A stretch of 64,000 nt of DNA, taken from Rheum nobile (lineage: Eukaryota; Streptophyta; Magnoliopsida; Caryophyllales; Polygonaceae). The position numbers were made by a program, and so were the translations under genes. The notes under the pieces are model-generated. The model was not told the origin of the DNA. It saw only the letters and a program-made list of their open reading frames with translations, and did not search any database. The stretch covers positions 310,001 through 374,000 of the forward strand of contig WOAB01000142.1 in assembly GCA_027886185.1 (NCBI GenBank), written 5' to 3'. Below, in pieces: positions 46,122 through 58,347 of this stretch; the first letter of the stretch is position 1; every line of letters begins with the position of its first letter.

Positions 46122-49100
46122 AGATTTGCCTCTGGAATTGTCAAGGAATCGGTCGTAAAAATCTTTGGACTGATATTGAAGCACTTTGCAAGATCGAAAG
46201 TATCCAAATCATGGCACTTGTTGAAATAAGGACCAACCAAGAACCTATTAAAAGTCTCTGGCTTAAAGCCGGGTTTGACACCATCCACTCTTCGCCTGCT
46301 GTGGGCTTCTCTGGTGGACTATGCGTCATGTGGAAATCATACCAAATCTATAATGAAATTTGCGAACTAGCACATATCGACAAAAGATTTATAGCAATCA
46401 AATACAAAATCATTGATAAAAATTACTCTATCATGATAATTTTCTCTTATGCACCACCAAAAGAGAATGAAAAAAATGAATTCTAGAACACACTTACTAA
46501 CTTTATCTCCCAAACTCACTTACCGTGCATCGTCATTGGCGATCTCAATGAAATTGAGTCTCCCTTGGAGAAAAAAGATGGTAGTGGTAATATCTACTCA
46601 AGATTCGAAAGACTCCACAACTTTAGAAATAGTTGTGACCTCCTTAATATCCCCACTAAAGGAGGTGAATTCACCTGGCGTAAAAATCACACTGATATTA
46701 ACAATATTTATGAGAAATTAGACCGGGTCCTTGTTCACGACCAAATCATCCAATGGTTTCCCGACATCTTTACCAAAAATCATGCATTTACTTCATCGGA
46801 TCACTGTCCCATTTCGATGGAGCTTGAAAATCCTAACCCTATAAAGGCACAACCTTTCAATTTTGAAAGAATGTGGACAACTAGAAAAGACTTTGAAAAC
46901 TTAGTTAAACAAGCATGGAGAAATGAATTCCAAGGTTCCCACATGTTCAATCTTGTTAAAAAAACATTTACTCTTAAAATCGCTACAAAAAAATGGAATA
47001 AAACCACTTTTGACAACATCTTCAACCAAATCAAAGAAACTGAATTGGAGCTCTTAGAGATCCAAAAAGAGATCATCTCTAACACAAATCAAACCTTAAT
47101 TAACAAGCAAAACAAACTTATCAATAAAAAAGAATGTCTACTCTCTTTTCACAAAAAATATTGGAGTCAGAGAGCCAAAACCAAGCATATTAAATCTATT
47201 GACACAAATACAAATTATTTCCATCGCATCGCGAATGGGAAAAGAAGCCGTAAAATCATACGGGAGATTAGAACTCAAGAAGGAACGATCATTATTGGTC
47301 TTGAAAACATTAGAAATGAAATCCGCTCAGATTTCGAAAAAAAATTCAAAAAGGGAACAATTAATAATCACAATCTTCACAAGTTGCTTGGAAACATAAC
47401 CAAAGAGGTCACAGATCAGGATAACTTATCTCTGACAAGGAATGTGACAAATGAGGAAATCAAGAACGCCATCTTTAACATTGGCAGCGATAAATCTCCA
47501 AGACCAGATGGAATGTCCGCTCTATTCTACCAAAAATATTGGCACATTGTTGGACCACTAGTCATTAAAGCGGTTAAAAGCTTCTTTCATTCAGGTAAAT
47601 TTCTCAAACAAATAAATCACACCTTCATAACTCTAATACCCAAGTGTGATAATCCCAACTCAACAAACCATTATCGACTGATTAGCCTTTGTTCCACAAT
47701 TTATAAGGTCATCTCTAAAATCTTAACAGAAAGATTAAAACCCATTTTAAATAAACTCATTCACCCCCTACAAGGCGCCTTTGTTGCGGACCGTGCCATA
47801 CAAGACAATATCCTAATAGCACATGAAATTTTCCACTCATTTCGGGCTAAGAAAGGAAAAGAAGGATGGATTGCTATTAAACTAGATATGGAAAAAGCCT
47901 ACGATAAAATAGAATGGGAGTTCATTCTGAATGTACTCAACAATTTTGGCTTCTCCCCAACTTTCGTTGCTTGGATTAAAGAGTGCATCAAAACCGTCTC
48001 CTTCTCAGTATTAGTAAATAACGGACCAACCGACATCTTCTTTCCTAAAAGAGGACTTCGACAGGGTGATCCCCTATCCCCATTTCTCTTTGTCTTAGGT
48101 GCTGAAGTCCTTGCTAGGCAACTTCAACATGAAACCAACTCTAACACCAAACAACTAGGATTTAAACTCAGTCGATTGGGCACTAATATCTCCTTCCTGG
48201 CCTTTGCTGATGATATTCTCATTTTTGCCAAAGCAAACCAAACATCCTGCCAGAAGGTTAAGACAATAATTAAAGACTACTGCTCCATATCGGGGCAATG
48301 TGTAAACTACCATAAATCGGCATTTCAAACAACACCCAATACATCGAACAATACCAAATTATCGATTCAGTCGACACTAAACATTCCTAGTTCGGTCTCA
48401 CTAGACAAATATCTCGGTTGTCCAATCATAAATGGGAAAGTTAATCAAAATACATTCCAAGACACTATTATTGCAACAAATAATCAACTCTCCAAATGGA
48501 AAGCTAGTTCCCTTTCCCTTGAGGGAAGAACTACCCTTATCAAAGCAAACTTGGCCGCGAAACCTAACTACATAATGCAAAGTTTTATGCTACGAGCTTC
48601 CCTACACCAAAAACTGGATAAAGCTAATAGAAACTTTTTTTGGAATAAAGATCCATCATTTAAACCACTTATCGGGTGGGATAAAATTTGCAAAAATAAA
48701 GCAAATGGAGGAATAGGAATCCGTAAAACAAAAGACATGAACAAAGCTCTTCAAATAAAACTCATTTGGAAAATATTTGCAGAACCAAATAACATTTGAG
48801 TCAAAATCATCAAAGAAAAATACCTCAAAAATGAGAATATTCTTAACTACACTAGAAAAACGAACCATTATTGGCAATGGGGTCACCTCCTCAAACTTCG
48901 CAATGACTTCAAAGCTGAGTTGCAATGACTCGTTGGCGATGGCCACTATATCAACTTTTGGGTGGACCCATGGACCCCCAATTTTACCCTTAAGGACTAC
49001 ATTCTCCCAAACACCTACTTTGATGACCAAACCAAAGTGAGTGATTTCATCACTGACAAAAAATGGGATACTCCTAAACTAAAAGGTGTGCTTCAGGATG

Positions 49101-50256
49101 AAGCTGTTGAGTTTATTAACAATATCCAAATACCACAGAACAACATCCCTGATCGACTCTATTGGGCTCCAAATAAATCTGGATGGTTCTCCACTAAAAC
49201 AGCCTTTGAATTAATAACCAAATAAATAAACTCTTCTACTAATGACATGTCATGGATTTGGAAACTCGATACCTACCCAAAAGTGAAAAATTTCTTATTG
49301 AAAATATGTCATGATGGCTTACCTACAAAAGCTAGGCTATCGCAAAGACATGTCTCAGTCCCACTAGCATGTGACGCGTGCAATAATCCGCTTGAAGACC
49401 TGAACCACTTCTTATTCAAGTGCCCCAAAACGCTGGAACAAATCAAGAAACAAAATCTTACTATTGATTTCATCATTAGAAGATTAGATACTAATAACAA
49501 AAAACTCATCGTCTTAATCCGTGAACTGCAGTGCTTACTTACTAAAAAGGAATGGGTTTGCCTTGCTATCACCTGGTGGGGTACTTGGATAAATAGAAAC
49601 CAAGTAATCTTCCAAACTCCTAATCCGGACAAAATCAAAAATCTCACAATATATATCAAAAACCTAATCCAGAATTGGAATAAAACTAAGGTATCAGAAA
49701 CAGATGAAACAACAACTAAAAAATCCAACCCAACCCAACTATTAGACGTAAGACTAAAAACATTAAATGGGATAAACCAAAGCCAGAATTTTACAAAATA
49801 AACTTTGATGGTACAAAAATACCAAATGGTAAAACAGATACGGGTTTCATCATCAGAAATGAATATGCTGAAACAATCCATATGTCCAACCAACAATACG
49901 GATGCCTCTCCGTCCTAATGGCAGAAACTCTAGTCCTGAAAAACAGTATCAAAAAAATTGTCTCCCTTCGTCTTAATAAAATCGAAATCGAAGGGGACAA
50001 CTTGTGCCTTATCAACTCCATCTTAGGCACTTGGACTTGTCCTTGGGAAATTGAAATGGTCATCACTGACATCCTAATCGATCTCCGTTCTTTTCAGAAA
50101 GTCCGTATAAGACATGTTTTTCGGGAGGTGAACCGCTCTGCTGATCAAATTGCTAAACTCAGCTTCTCACCTTCGAGATTTGCCTTGGAATCAAACCCAA
50201 AACTTCGTGTTCTCATCCAATTGGATGCTCTAGACCGGACCTTACATCGTTGCTAG
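46118..50256 (+). pseudogene. LINE ORF2: endonuclease, reverse transcriptase, RNase H
   Basis: Nicks target DNA and copies the RNA at the nick. APE-type endonuclease from the first residues (ICLWNCQGIGR, LVEIRT, IGDLNEIESP, TSSDHCPI). RT: HYRLISLCSTIYKVISKILT, GAFVADRAIQDNI, KLDMEKAYDKIEW, RGLRQGDPLSPFLF, catalytic FADD. The zinc-binding region lies about 49360-49435 (CDACNNPLEDLNHFLFKC). RNase H (NFDGTKIPN, EIEGDNLCLINSI, REVNRSADQIAKL) is reached after a frameshift near 49760. Stops at 46484, 48797, about 48925 and 49223; the first three fit TGG to TAG/TGA. Confidence 0.9.
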
Positions 50257-50311
50257 GACTCGTCTAATTCTTTCCTCATCGAAAAAAAAAAAAAAAAAAA
50301 AAGGATTCTCC

Positions 50312-51278
50312 CTTCTCTCTAAAAAAAAACCTAATAACTAAAGGGGTAAACCCCCTTCCAACACCTCCGGCCAACCCCGGCAACCAACACCAGCAAGACC
50401 CCCACCACTATATCAGGCTTTCGCTAACCAACATCTCCGACACAGCACCGCCACCAACACTGCGGGACAATCCAAAACCCCCGCTCATACTCAAATCTCT
50501 CCTACTATTAATCCCAAAAACATACTACCTAAGTAAAAGGAAGAAGCATATCAAATTACATTTGGAAAATCACTCCAACATATCAAGAGGTTCGTCTTTC
50601 CCCTGTAACCTCCATTTGAATACCCATATAAAAACTTGAAATCGTTTCAAAATGAGCTATCAAACAGACAACAACATATACTATGCATACCACAAAGAAC
50701 TCAACAACCCAACTAAACCATATCTCCCAACCGACTCCGATCTGGGTTCCATCCCAAATCTTGGTCCACTTTGGCGGTGCAGTTACACAAATCCGACTCT
50801 GTCTCATCCTCGCCCTCATCACCGTCACCGCCGTGTTCTACATGCTGATACCCGTGGCTGCGGCGGCGAGGAAGCATATGCAAGGCTGTCGCTGCATATT
50901 GCCGCTTTGTTCGGCCCAATGCTTGCCAGACCATCAGCAACCCAAAGCCAAACTTAGGTCCCAAAAGCCTAGTTAAAGGCCCAAATCCAAGTTAAAACAA
51001 AATAAAAATGGCCCAATAGCCAAGTTAAAACAAAGGAAAATGGCCCAATAGCCAACTTAAAGGCCCAATACTAGACATACTTTGGTCTTTGGACTCAACC
51101 GAATTTCAACTGGTTTGCAATTATCACTTTGTACAATCACATTGTACTATTACTCTCAATTCCGAAACCTATCACACTCCTATAAACTTTTACACCTCTA
51201 ATTTAAATCATTCTCGGCATGAAACTCCAAACCATTACTAATTTTCTACTTTTGTCAAGACTTAATTGTTGGATTCAA
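50312..51278. other. Intergenic DNA, no gene recognised
   Basis: A C-rich part (50340-50480) and frames up to 101 codons on either strand at 50583-50976 without similarity. GGCCCAATAGCCAA is repeated three times at about 51009-51075. Confidence 0.5.
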
Positions 51279-53779
51279 TGTAACACCCCCGATTTATATC
51301 TCGGTAGTGTCACATGTCAGTGACCTCAGACTTTACCGTCCAAAGTCATCCCAAGCTTTTCCAGAACAATCATGCTTAAATACATAACATAATTACATAT
51401 TAATTGAAAGATTAAATAGCGAAAGACATTTGTTCAAGAAACTTAACCACTTTTATTAAAGATCTCTCATCAACCGAGAGAAGATTTTACAACAGAGTAA
51501 ACATACAGCGGAAGACTTTAAATTACACAGCGGAAGACTTTAAAGAATCTTAACAATTTAAAATACTTGACAACTTAAAAACACTAACACTTAAATCTTT
51601 GTCTGCAAGCCTCTTATCCTTCAACAGGTTACTTTGACTTCTGGCATCAACCCCTGATGTGCCGAATCGAACGGATGACATCAGCCAACAATGCAGATAA
51701 CAATTGCGGTTGGTTAGTCTAAATGAATAGACCATGCAAGGACACAAAGCAGAGTGGTTCGAAGTAGTCGTATTAGGTTAGACTCATCGTCTCTCGAATA
51801 ATAGTCGAGTACGATAATCAACCACCATACTACTACTAGAATATATGAAAAGACATGATTAAGAGAAGATTCTGAAAGACCAAATCTTACAGCAATCATT
51901 CCCAAAAGAAGACTCCAACGGAAAATGAGCCTTATAGGAAACTTATGATGAATGTTTGGGAACCTTAAAGTTCCACACAAGCTTTTAATTTAATTTGATG
52001 GTTCGGTTCACGACCAACCTCACCGCTCAAAGCGAATCCAGATTGGAAAGAGAACTTCACCCTGATTTAAGTTAAGACGAGATTTCCTAGCTGCACTACG
52101 GCCTGAAGGTATATTAATTACATGTGACAACAACACTTAACTTATTCACTTACAACACTCATGGTTTATTTATTATGTGCTTAACTGCACTTATCTTATT
52201 AAATTATAACACACACTACTGTTAATACTTTTAATATTATTAAGAGCAATTACGGAGCTTTAAACCTCAGGGTGACAATTACCTTCACCCAAATTGCACT
52301 TGCAAGGTGCTTAAAACCTCCTACCTTACCTGGGTTAGGAAGCGTTAGGTCATGACCCTTAAAATTAAATTATTCGGAAATTATCCCGATGAGTATCAAG
52401 TTATACAGAAACGTCAAATCCTTATCTGGATTAGCGTTCCTACTAATATTTGCTAATCTAACATTAAAGTTAACATTAAAATCACAATAATACTATTACG
52501 GTAATTAACACACGATACTCGTGCTAACTAAACAGTTCAACACAGTAATAATCCATATTAAAGCCCTCCAGGCAACATATATTTATAATAGCGTTGATCT
52601 AGCAGATATACAACCTATTTCAACATCACATTTTTAATTACGTTATTTATGAAATTAGTTCACAAACGAAAACAACAGTTCACTCCAATTTAATTAACAA
52701 TTAAATAATTGATAATTAATGAAACATGGAATGATTAAGCAAGAGCGAACCGTCACTTACCTTAGATTAGTTGAGCTTGAACAAAGCTTAGAAACGTCGG
52801 GTTCCTGGGTCCGAAACAGGGACAGATCCTGGATATTAAATCCCTCTGGAACGACCCACAACGAGACCTTAAGTTAGATTCAATATCTACATATATGAAT
52901 CTACAAGAATAAGGAAAGAATCAAAGGATTCGAGCCTCGCCCGAAGCCAAACACCCAAGAACACACAACCCGGGTAAGCTCGCCGCGGGTGCGGTGGAGC
53001 TCTTACCGCGGGGTGCGGTGGACAGACAGAGGCAGGGGTTCGTGACAGCGAACATGGAGAAAACTTACCCAAATCGATTCGTTCGACTTCGATTTGTTCT
53101 TGGTTTGATCTCCCACCTTCTTAAGCCTTAGAATACCACTTAGGAACACCTTTCTAATGCTCAACAAGGATTCGAATCTCTTCTCCAACAAAGCTCAAAA
53201 GCTTGGCTTCAATGGAGATTTTCAGAGGAAAACAGAGGAAGAAGAAGATGAAGCTCAGATATGGCTTCCTTCTCCACGATTTTTTATCCCTTTTATAGGC
53301 CAACCAAGGAGGGGACAAGGAGGAGACAAGTCGGGAACAAGGGGACAAGAAGTACCAAGCAAGTGGATCAAGTGGGCAAAGGGATAGAACTTCGGAAATC
53401 TTATCGCGACGAAGATGACGTTCACCGCGGGTGCGGTGGCGTGGCCACGGGGTGCGGTGGCCGACTCTGTTGCCGCCTCCAAATTTGGCCTTCGCCGCGG
53501 GTGCGGCCACTTGACCGCGGGGTGCGGTCAAAACCATTTTTGCCCCTTTTTGTCCGTTTTGCTTATGGGTTAATTATCTTAACTCCGGGTTAAATATATT
53601 CGTACCCGGACGTCTATTTAACCGCGAAAATACATAAACTGTATTTTATATTACTCAGAAAAAATTTACAGAGCTCAAACATATTACAGATGATCCGATC
53701 TTCTCTGAATTTAATCCGATTTGTAATACGGGAGTTGGAAAAGTTCCAAAATACCCTTACTAAAATGAGGGATATTACA
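51279..53779 (-). repeat. 3' LTR of element G
   Basis: 2501 bp; minus strand TGTAATATCCCTC to GGGGGTGTTACA. TATA-like CTATAAAAGG near 53288-53298 (minus). Hairpin motifs at 52980-53020 downstream and 53423-53530 upstream of it. Confidence 0.85.
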
Positions 53780-55397
53780 TTACTACCCCCTTAAGAAAAG
53801 TTTCGACCCCGAAACTTGCATTAAACTAATGATGAACCTACCTCACCATCAAACTTACTATCTAAACTTAATATCCTTAATCACTTCATCCTCTAGATCA
53901 CTCCTAGAGAGATCAGTCGATTTCCTCGATCGTGACATTAACTTACAACTTTATTCCCATACATCTTACCGTGTAATAACCCTTACTACTACCTTAAAAT
54001 AATGGTCTTCCACAACCATCATTACGATATTAATGCACCTTTAAATAGGAGAATACACATTTCCTATCTCCTTATACGAGCAATCCCGAGCTCACACATT
54101 AACTTCTTATAACCAAACGTCAAACCTTAATAACCTCGAATCTTACGACCTTAATTTCCTTAAAGAGACTTCTCACAATTTCATTATTCATCATCATCGG
54201 GTTTGGCCCTCATGCCAAATTCTAACTAGGGATCCTTTCGGTAATGACTTAACTTATTCTTTAATCACTTTATAACTTAAACCTTCAAGATTCCTTAACT
54301 ATCCCCACACATAATCACAATGTCTTATTCCTACGTTCCTCGAAACGTATCACATGAGATATTACTCTTAATTCCTTAAGATATCATTCTGGAAAATGAT
54401 TCATCCACCTTAATGCTTATAACACAACTTATATATGAGAGACAACCTTTAATTTCTTAGAACATTACTCCACACATTCATCCTTATACCTTAAGAAATC
54501 TCGAAAAAACTTAGCGTATGAGATAACGCTTGCCACTTTACTCTTTAGACGTACATAGATGATCCTCTTTACTGAATCTTTAATACCTCGAGATCATTAA
54601 CATATCCCATCCTTAAATTGTAACCTTTCTATTAAGTGGTCACCTCTTAACACAACAACTTTACAACTTAACCTTCTTCAAAGAGTTGCACCTTAAACCT
54701 TATGGATGACATACTCTAAGTATGAAGAAGAATCTTATGAATGGATTTAGATTTAAGCAATAGAGTCGACCATGGGTTATTACTCAGTCCTGCACCAGCA
54801 CGGGTTGTGTTTCTTGTGTTCACCATCTGTTGGTGAACCATAACGTTACTTTAGAACTTTTTCAACTTGATCATGACATTCTAGTCAAATATGTTATGAA
54901 ACATATTATAAGGGTCCAAACTAATAACTTTATATTAGTCTGACTATCCTTTCACTATTAACTGCAGAAACGACCTTCTTCTCTTACCTTGAGAATATGT
55001 ATTCTAGGAGAAATATCAACCTTTAAATGACACTAATCCTGGGAAGAGACAATATTCCTAAGAATGGATCTAAGGAATAAGTAACACTTGAAGCTTTCAG
55101 AAGTTTGAAAACCACTTATTAATAACCTTGTATATTCAAACTGTATACCTTTAAACTTTGGTTTAATTGCTTATAACACAACACTTTTATAAACCAATGA
55201 TAAATAGCTTTTGAAATTCAAAAAGCTAAATCTTTTAAATTAAATCACCGAGTTACTTATAACTTTTAACATTGAAACTCTCAAAACTCCTTTTTAACAC
55301 AAGATAGGTTTGAAAATAGTTTCAAAATTAGTTTTCGAAAATTCTCAAACCTAACAATAGGCCAAGAATTTTAAAACCATTGCTCTGATACCAAGTC
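53780..55397 (-). other. Internal region of element G
   Basis: Purine tract CTTAAGGGGGTAGTAA (minus) at the left edge and primer site TGGTATCAGAGC at 55382-55393 on the right. Near 54770-54832 the minus strand reads VNTRNTTRAGAGLSNNP, matching the gag start of F (MNTRNTIHAGAGPSNDP). Everything else is AT-rich, non-coding sequence. Confidence 0.75.
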
Positions 55398-57400
55398 TGT
55401 AACACCCCCGATTTATATCTCGGTAGTGCCACATGCCAGTGACCTCAGACTTTACCGTCCAAAGCCACCCCGGGCTTTTCCAGAACAATCATGCTTAAAT
55501 ACATAACATAATTACATATTAATTGAAAGATTAAACAGCGGAAGACATTTGTTCAAGAAACTTAACCACTTTTATTAAAGATCTCTCATCAACCGAGAGA
55601 AGATTTTACAACAGAGTAAACATACAGCGGAAGACTTTAAATTACACAACGGAAGACTTTAAAGAATCTTAACAATTTAAAATACTTGACAACTTAAAAA
55701 CACTGATACTTAAATCTTTGTCTGTAAGCCTCTTATCCTTCAATAGGTTACTTTGACTTCTGGCATCAACCCCTGATGTGCCGAATCGAACGGATGACAT
55801 CAGCCAACAATGCAGATAACAATTGCGGTTGGTTAGTCTAAATGAATAGACCATGCAAGGACACAAAGCATAGTGGTTTGAAGTAGTCATATTAGGTTAG
55901 ACTCATCGTCTCTCGAATAATAGTCGAGTACGATAATCAACCACCATACTACTACTAGAATATATGAAAAGACATGATTAAGAGAAGATTCTGAAAGACC
56001 AAGTCTTACAGCAATCATTCCCAAAAGAAGACTCCAACGGAAAATGAGCCTTATAGGAAAATTATGATGAATGTTTGGGAACCTTAAAGTTTCACACAAG
56101 CTTTTAATTTAATTTGATGGTTCAGTTCACGACCAACCTTGCCGCTCAAAGCGAATGCAGATTGAAAAGAGAACTTCACCCTGATTTAAGTTAAGACGAG
56201 ATTTTCTAGTTGCACTACGGCCTAGCTGCACTACTCGTCTGAAGGTATATTAATTACATGTGACAACAACACTTAACTTATTCACTTACAACACTCATGG
56301 TTTATTTATTATGTGCTTAACTGCACTTATCTTATTAAATTATAACACACACTACTGTTAATACTTTTAATATTATTAAGAGCAATTACAGAGCTTTAAA
56401 CCTCAGGGTGACAATTACCTTCACCCAAATTGCACTTGCAAGGTGCTTAAAACCTCCTACCTTACTTGGGTTAGGAAGCGTTAGGTCATGACCCTTAAAA
56501 TTAAATTATTCGGAAATTATCCCGATGAGTACCAAGTTATAAAGAAACGTCAAATCCTTATCTGGATTAGCATTCCTACTAATATTTGCTAATCTAGCAT
56601 TAAAGTTAACATTAAATTCACAATAATACTATTACGGTAATTAACACACGATACTCATGCTAACTAAACAGTTCAACACAGTAATAATCCATATTAAAGC
56701 CCTCCAGGCAACATATATTTATAATAGCGTTGATCTAGCAGATATATAACTTATTATAACATCACCTTTTTAATTACGTTATTTATGAAATTAGTTCACA
56801 AACGAAAACAATAGTTCACTCCAATTTAATTAACAATTAAATAATTGATAATTAATGAAACATGGAATGATTAAGCAAGAACGAACCGCCACTTGCCTTA
56901 GATTAGTTGAGCTTGAACAAAGCTTAGAAACGTCGGATTCCTGGGTCCGAAACAGGGACATATCCTGGATATTAAATCCCTTTGGAATGACCCACAACGA
57001 GACCTTAAGTTAGATTCAATATCTACATATATGAATCTAAAAGAATAAGGAAAGAATCAAAGGATTCGAGCCTCGCCCGAAGCCAAACACCCAAGAACAC
57101 ACAATCCGGGTAAGCTCGCCGCGGGTGCGGTGGAGCTCTTACCGCGGGGTGCGGTGGACAGACAGAGGCAGGGGTTCGTGACATCGAACATGGAGAAAAC
57201 TTACCCAAATCGATTCGTTCGACTTCGATTTGTTCTTGGTTTGATCTCCCACCTTCTTAAGCCTTAGAATACCACTTAGGAACACCTTTCTAACGCTCAA
57301 TAGGGATTCGAATCTCTTCTCCAACAAAGCTCAAAAGCTTGGCTTCAATGGAGATTTTCAGAGGAAAACAGAGGAGGAAGAAGATGAAGCTCAGTTGTGG
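55398..57400 (-). repeat. 5' LTR of element G, U3 missing
   Basis: Follows 51279-53257 closely until CTCAG at 57394, then similarity ends. The equivalent point in the other LTR is about 30-40 bases downstream of its TATA box, so the copy appears to hold only R and U5. Confidence 0.8.
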
Positions 57401-58347
57401 CTTTCTTCGATTTGTTCTTGTTTGCATTGATTCACTAATTTAAAGAAGTGAGAGTTATGTAAATTCAATAACCAAATTTCTTATTTATATTCAATTAAAA
57501 CCTTTAGACCTTGCCTCAAACTGAGGATCTGAACCGAGTCAACCTCTTCAATATCAGTCCAATGGCGAAATGATTTGCTTGCTCCTCGATGATAAAAAAT
57601 CATGGATCTCATAGTTCGTCATAGATCTAAGAAGATTTGTCCTCTTAAAGGACGTTAGGGAGGATGACACCATTGAGGAGAGGCATATTATTAAGTATAG
57701 AGAACTATTATTAATTGAGAGTGAGAGAACCTATGCTTAGTGAATGCTTAACGAGAAATGAATTGGTGGTTTATTGCAATATTAACTATTTAAGGGGTGA
57801 TTTATTGTAAAAATCAAGATAAGGGACGGTTTGATGCAAAATAATTGTAATAAAGGATGATTTTCTGTAAATAACAAAATAAGAGGTAATTTGATGCAAA
57901 ATAATTATAATAAGAAATGATTTTCTGTAAATAACAAAATAAGAATGAGGGGTGATTTTGTATAGTTTATCCTAATATATAAAGATAGATATAGATAAGA
58001 ACAAGGGTATATTTTTTTTTTCCGCCGTCTCACGTCTTTTTTTTCCGGTAGGAACCGTCTCATGTCTTCTAGTACTAGGTCTAGCACCAATTGCTCCCAA
58101 ATACAATTCCCTCCTGTTCCCAACGTCGCCGTGCTGCCGCCACCCCCTCACCGCCGGACCACCAATATCCAGCGCCGTCAACGGTGAGTCACCTGAGTAG
58201 CGCTGTGTAGTTTTTTTTTTGTATAATCTCCTCTTTCAGATTTTGTTTTGTCAGAACAGCAATTTTAGATCTATTTCGGTTATTCAGGCTCTAAATCGAT
58301 CCAATTCACCTGAGAATCCTTCCACCCATCTTCCATTAATTTTGTCC
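57401..58347. other. Upstream region of the F-box gene
   Basis: AT-rich DNA with a tandem repeat (57765-57955). A GC-richer, C/T-rich stretch at 58060-58200 may be the 5' UTR. CAACG-GTGAGT at 58179-58189 and TCTTTCAG at 58232-58239 could be intron borders, but the gap would be only 56 bp. No promoter assigned. Confidence 0.4.
57765..57955 (+). repeat. Tandem repeat, unit about 60 bp
   Basis: Units of the type GGTTTGATGCAAAATAAT then ATGATTTTCTGTAAATAACA repeat twice with a partial third copy. Confidence 0.65.

Larger units (their letters stand above)
43809..50303 (+). mobile_element. Near full-length L1-type LINE with poly(A) tail
   Basis: Upstream frames, then ORF2 with endonuclease, RT, zinc-binding region and RNase H, then a run of about 20 A at 50282-50303. 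A possible 8-bp target duplication GGATTCTC (43801-43808, 50304-50311) brackets the element. A 13-bp unit GGAAAACCTGACT is repeated three times at about 43824-43862 near the 5' end. ORF2 has four stops and one frameshift, so the copy is dead but young enough to read throughout. Confidence 0.85.
51279..57400 (-). mobile_element. Element G: Ty3/gypsy relative of F with no pol (LARD-like)
   Basis: LTRs 51279-53779 and 55398 to about 57400 enclose only 1.6 kb. Minus orientation from the primer site (55382-55393) and purine tract (53780-53800). The inside encodes just the first residues of gag. The right LTR stops short of U3 and has no TTACA end or target duplication (left flank TTCAA). Shares LTR architecture and hairpin motifs with F. 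Confidence 0.85.

Noticed and set aside
50583..50976. Frames of 81-101 codons on both strands
   Set aside because: No domain, no supporting context; overlapping frames on opposite strands suggest composition rather than coding.
58184..58239. Intron in the 5' UTR of the F-box gene
   Set aside because: Borders look right but 56 bp is shorter than usual plant introns; not annotated without transcript data.
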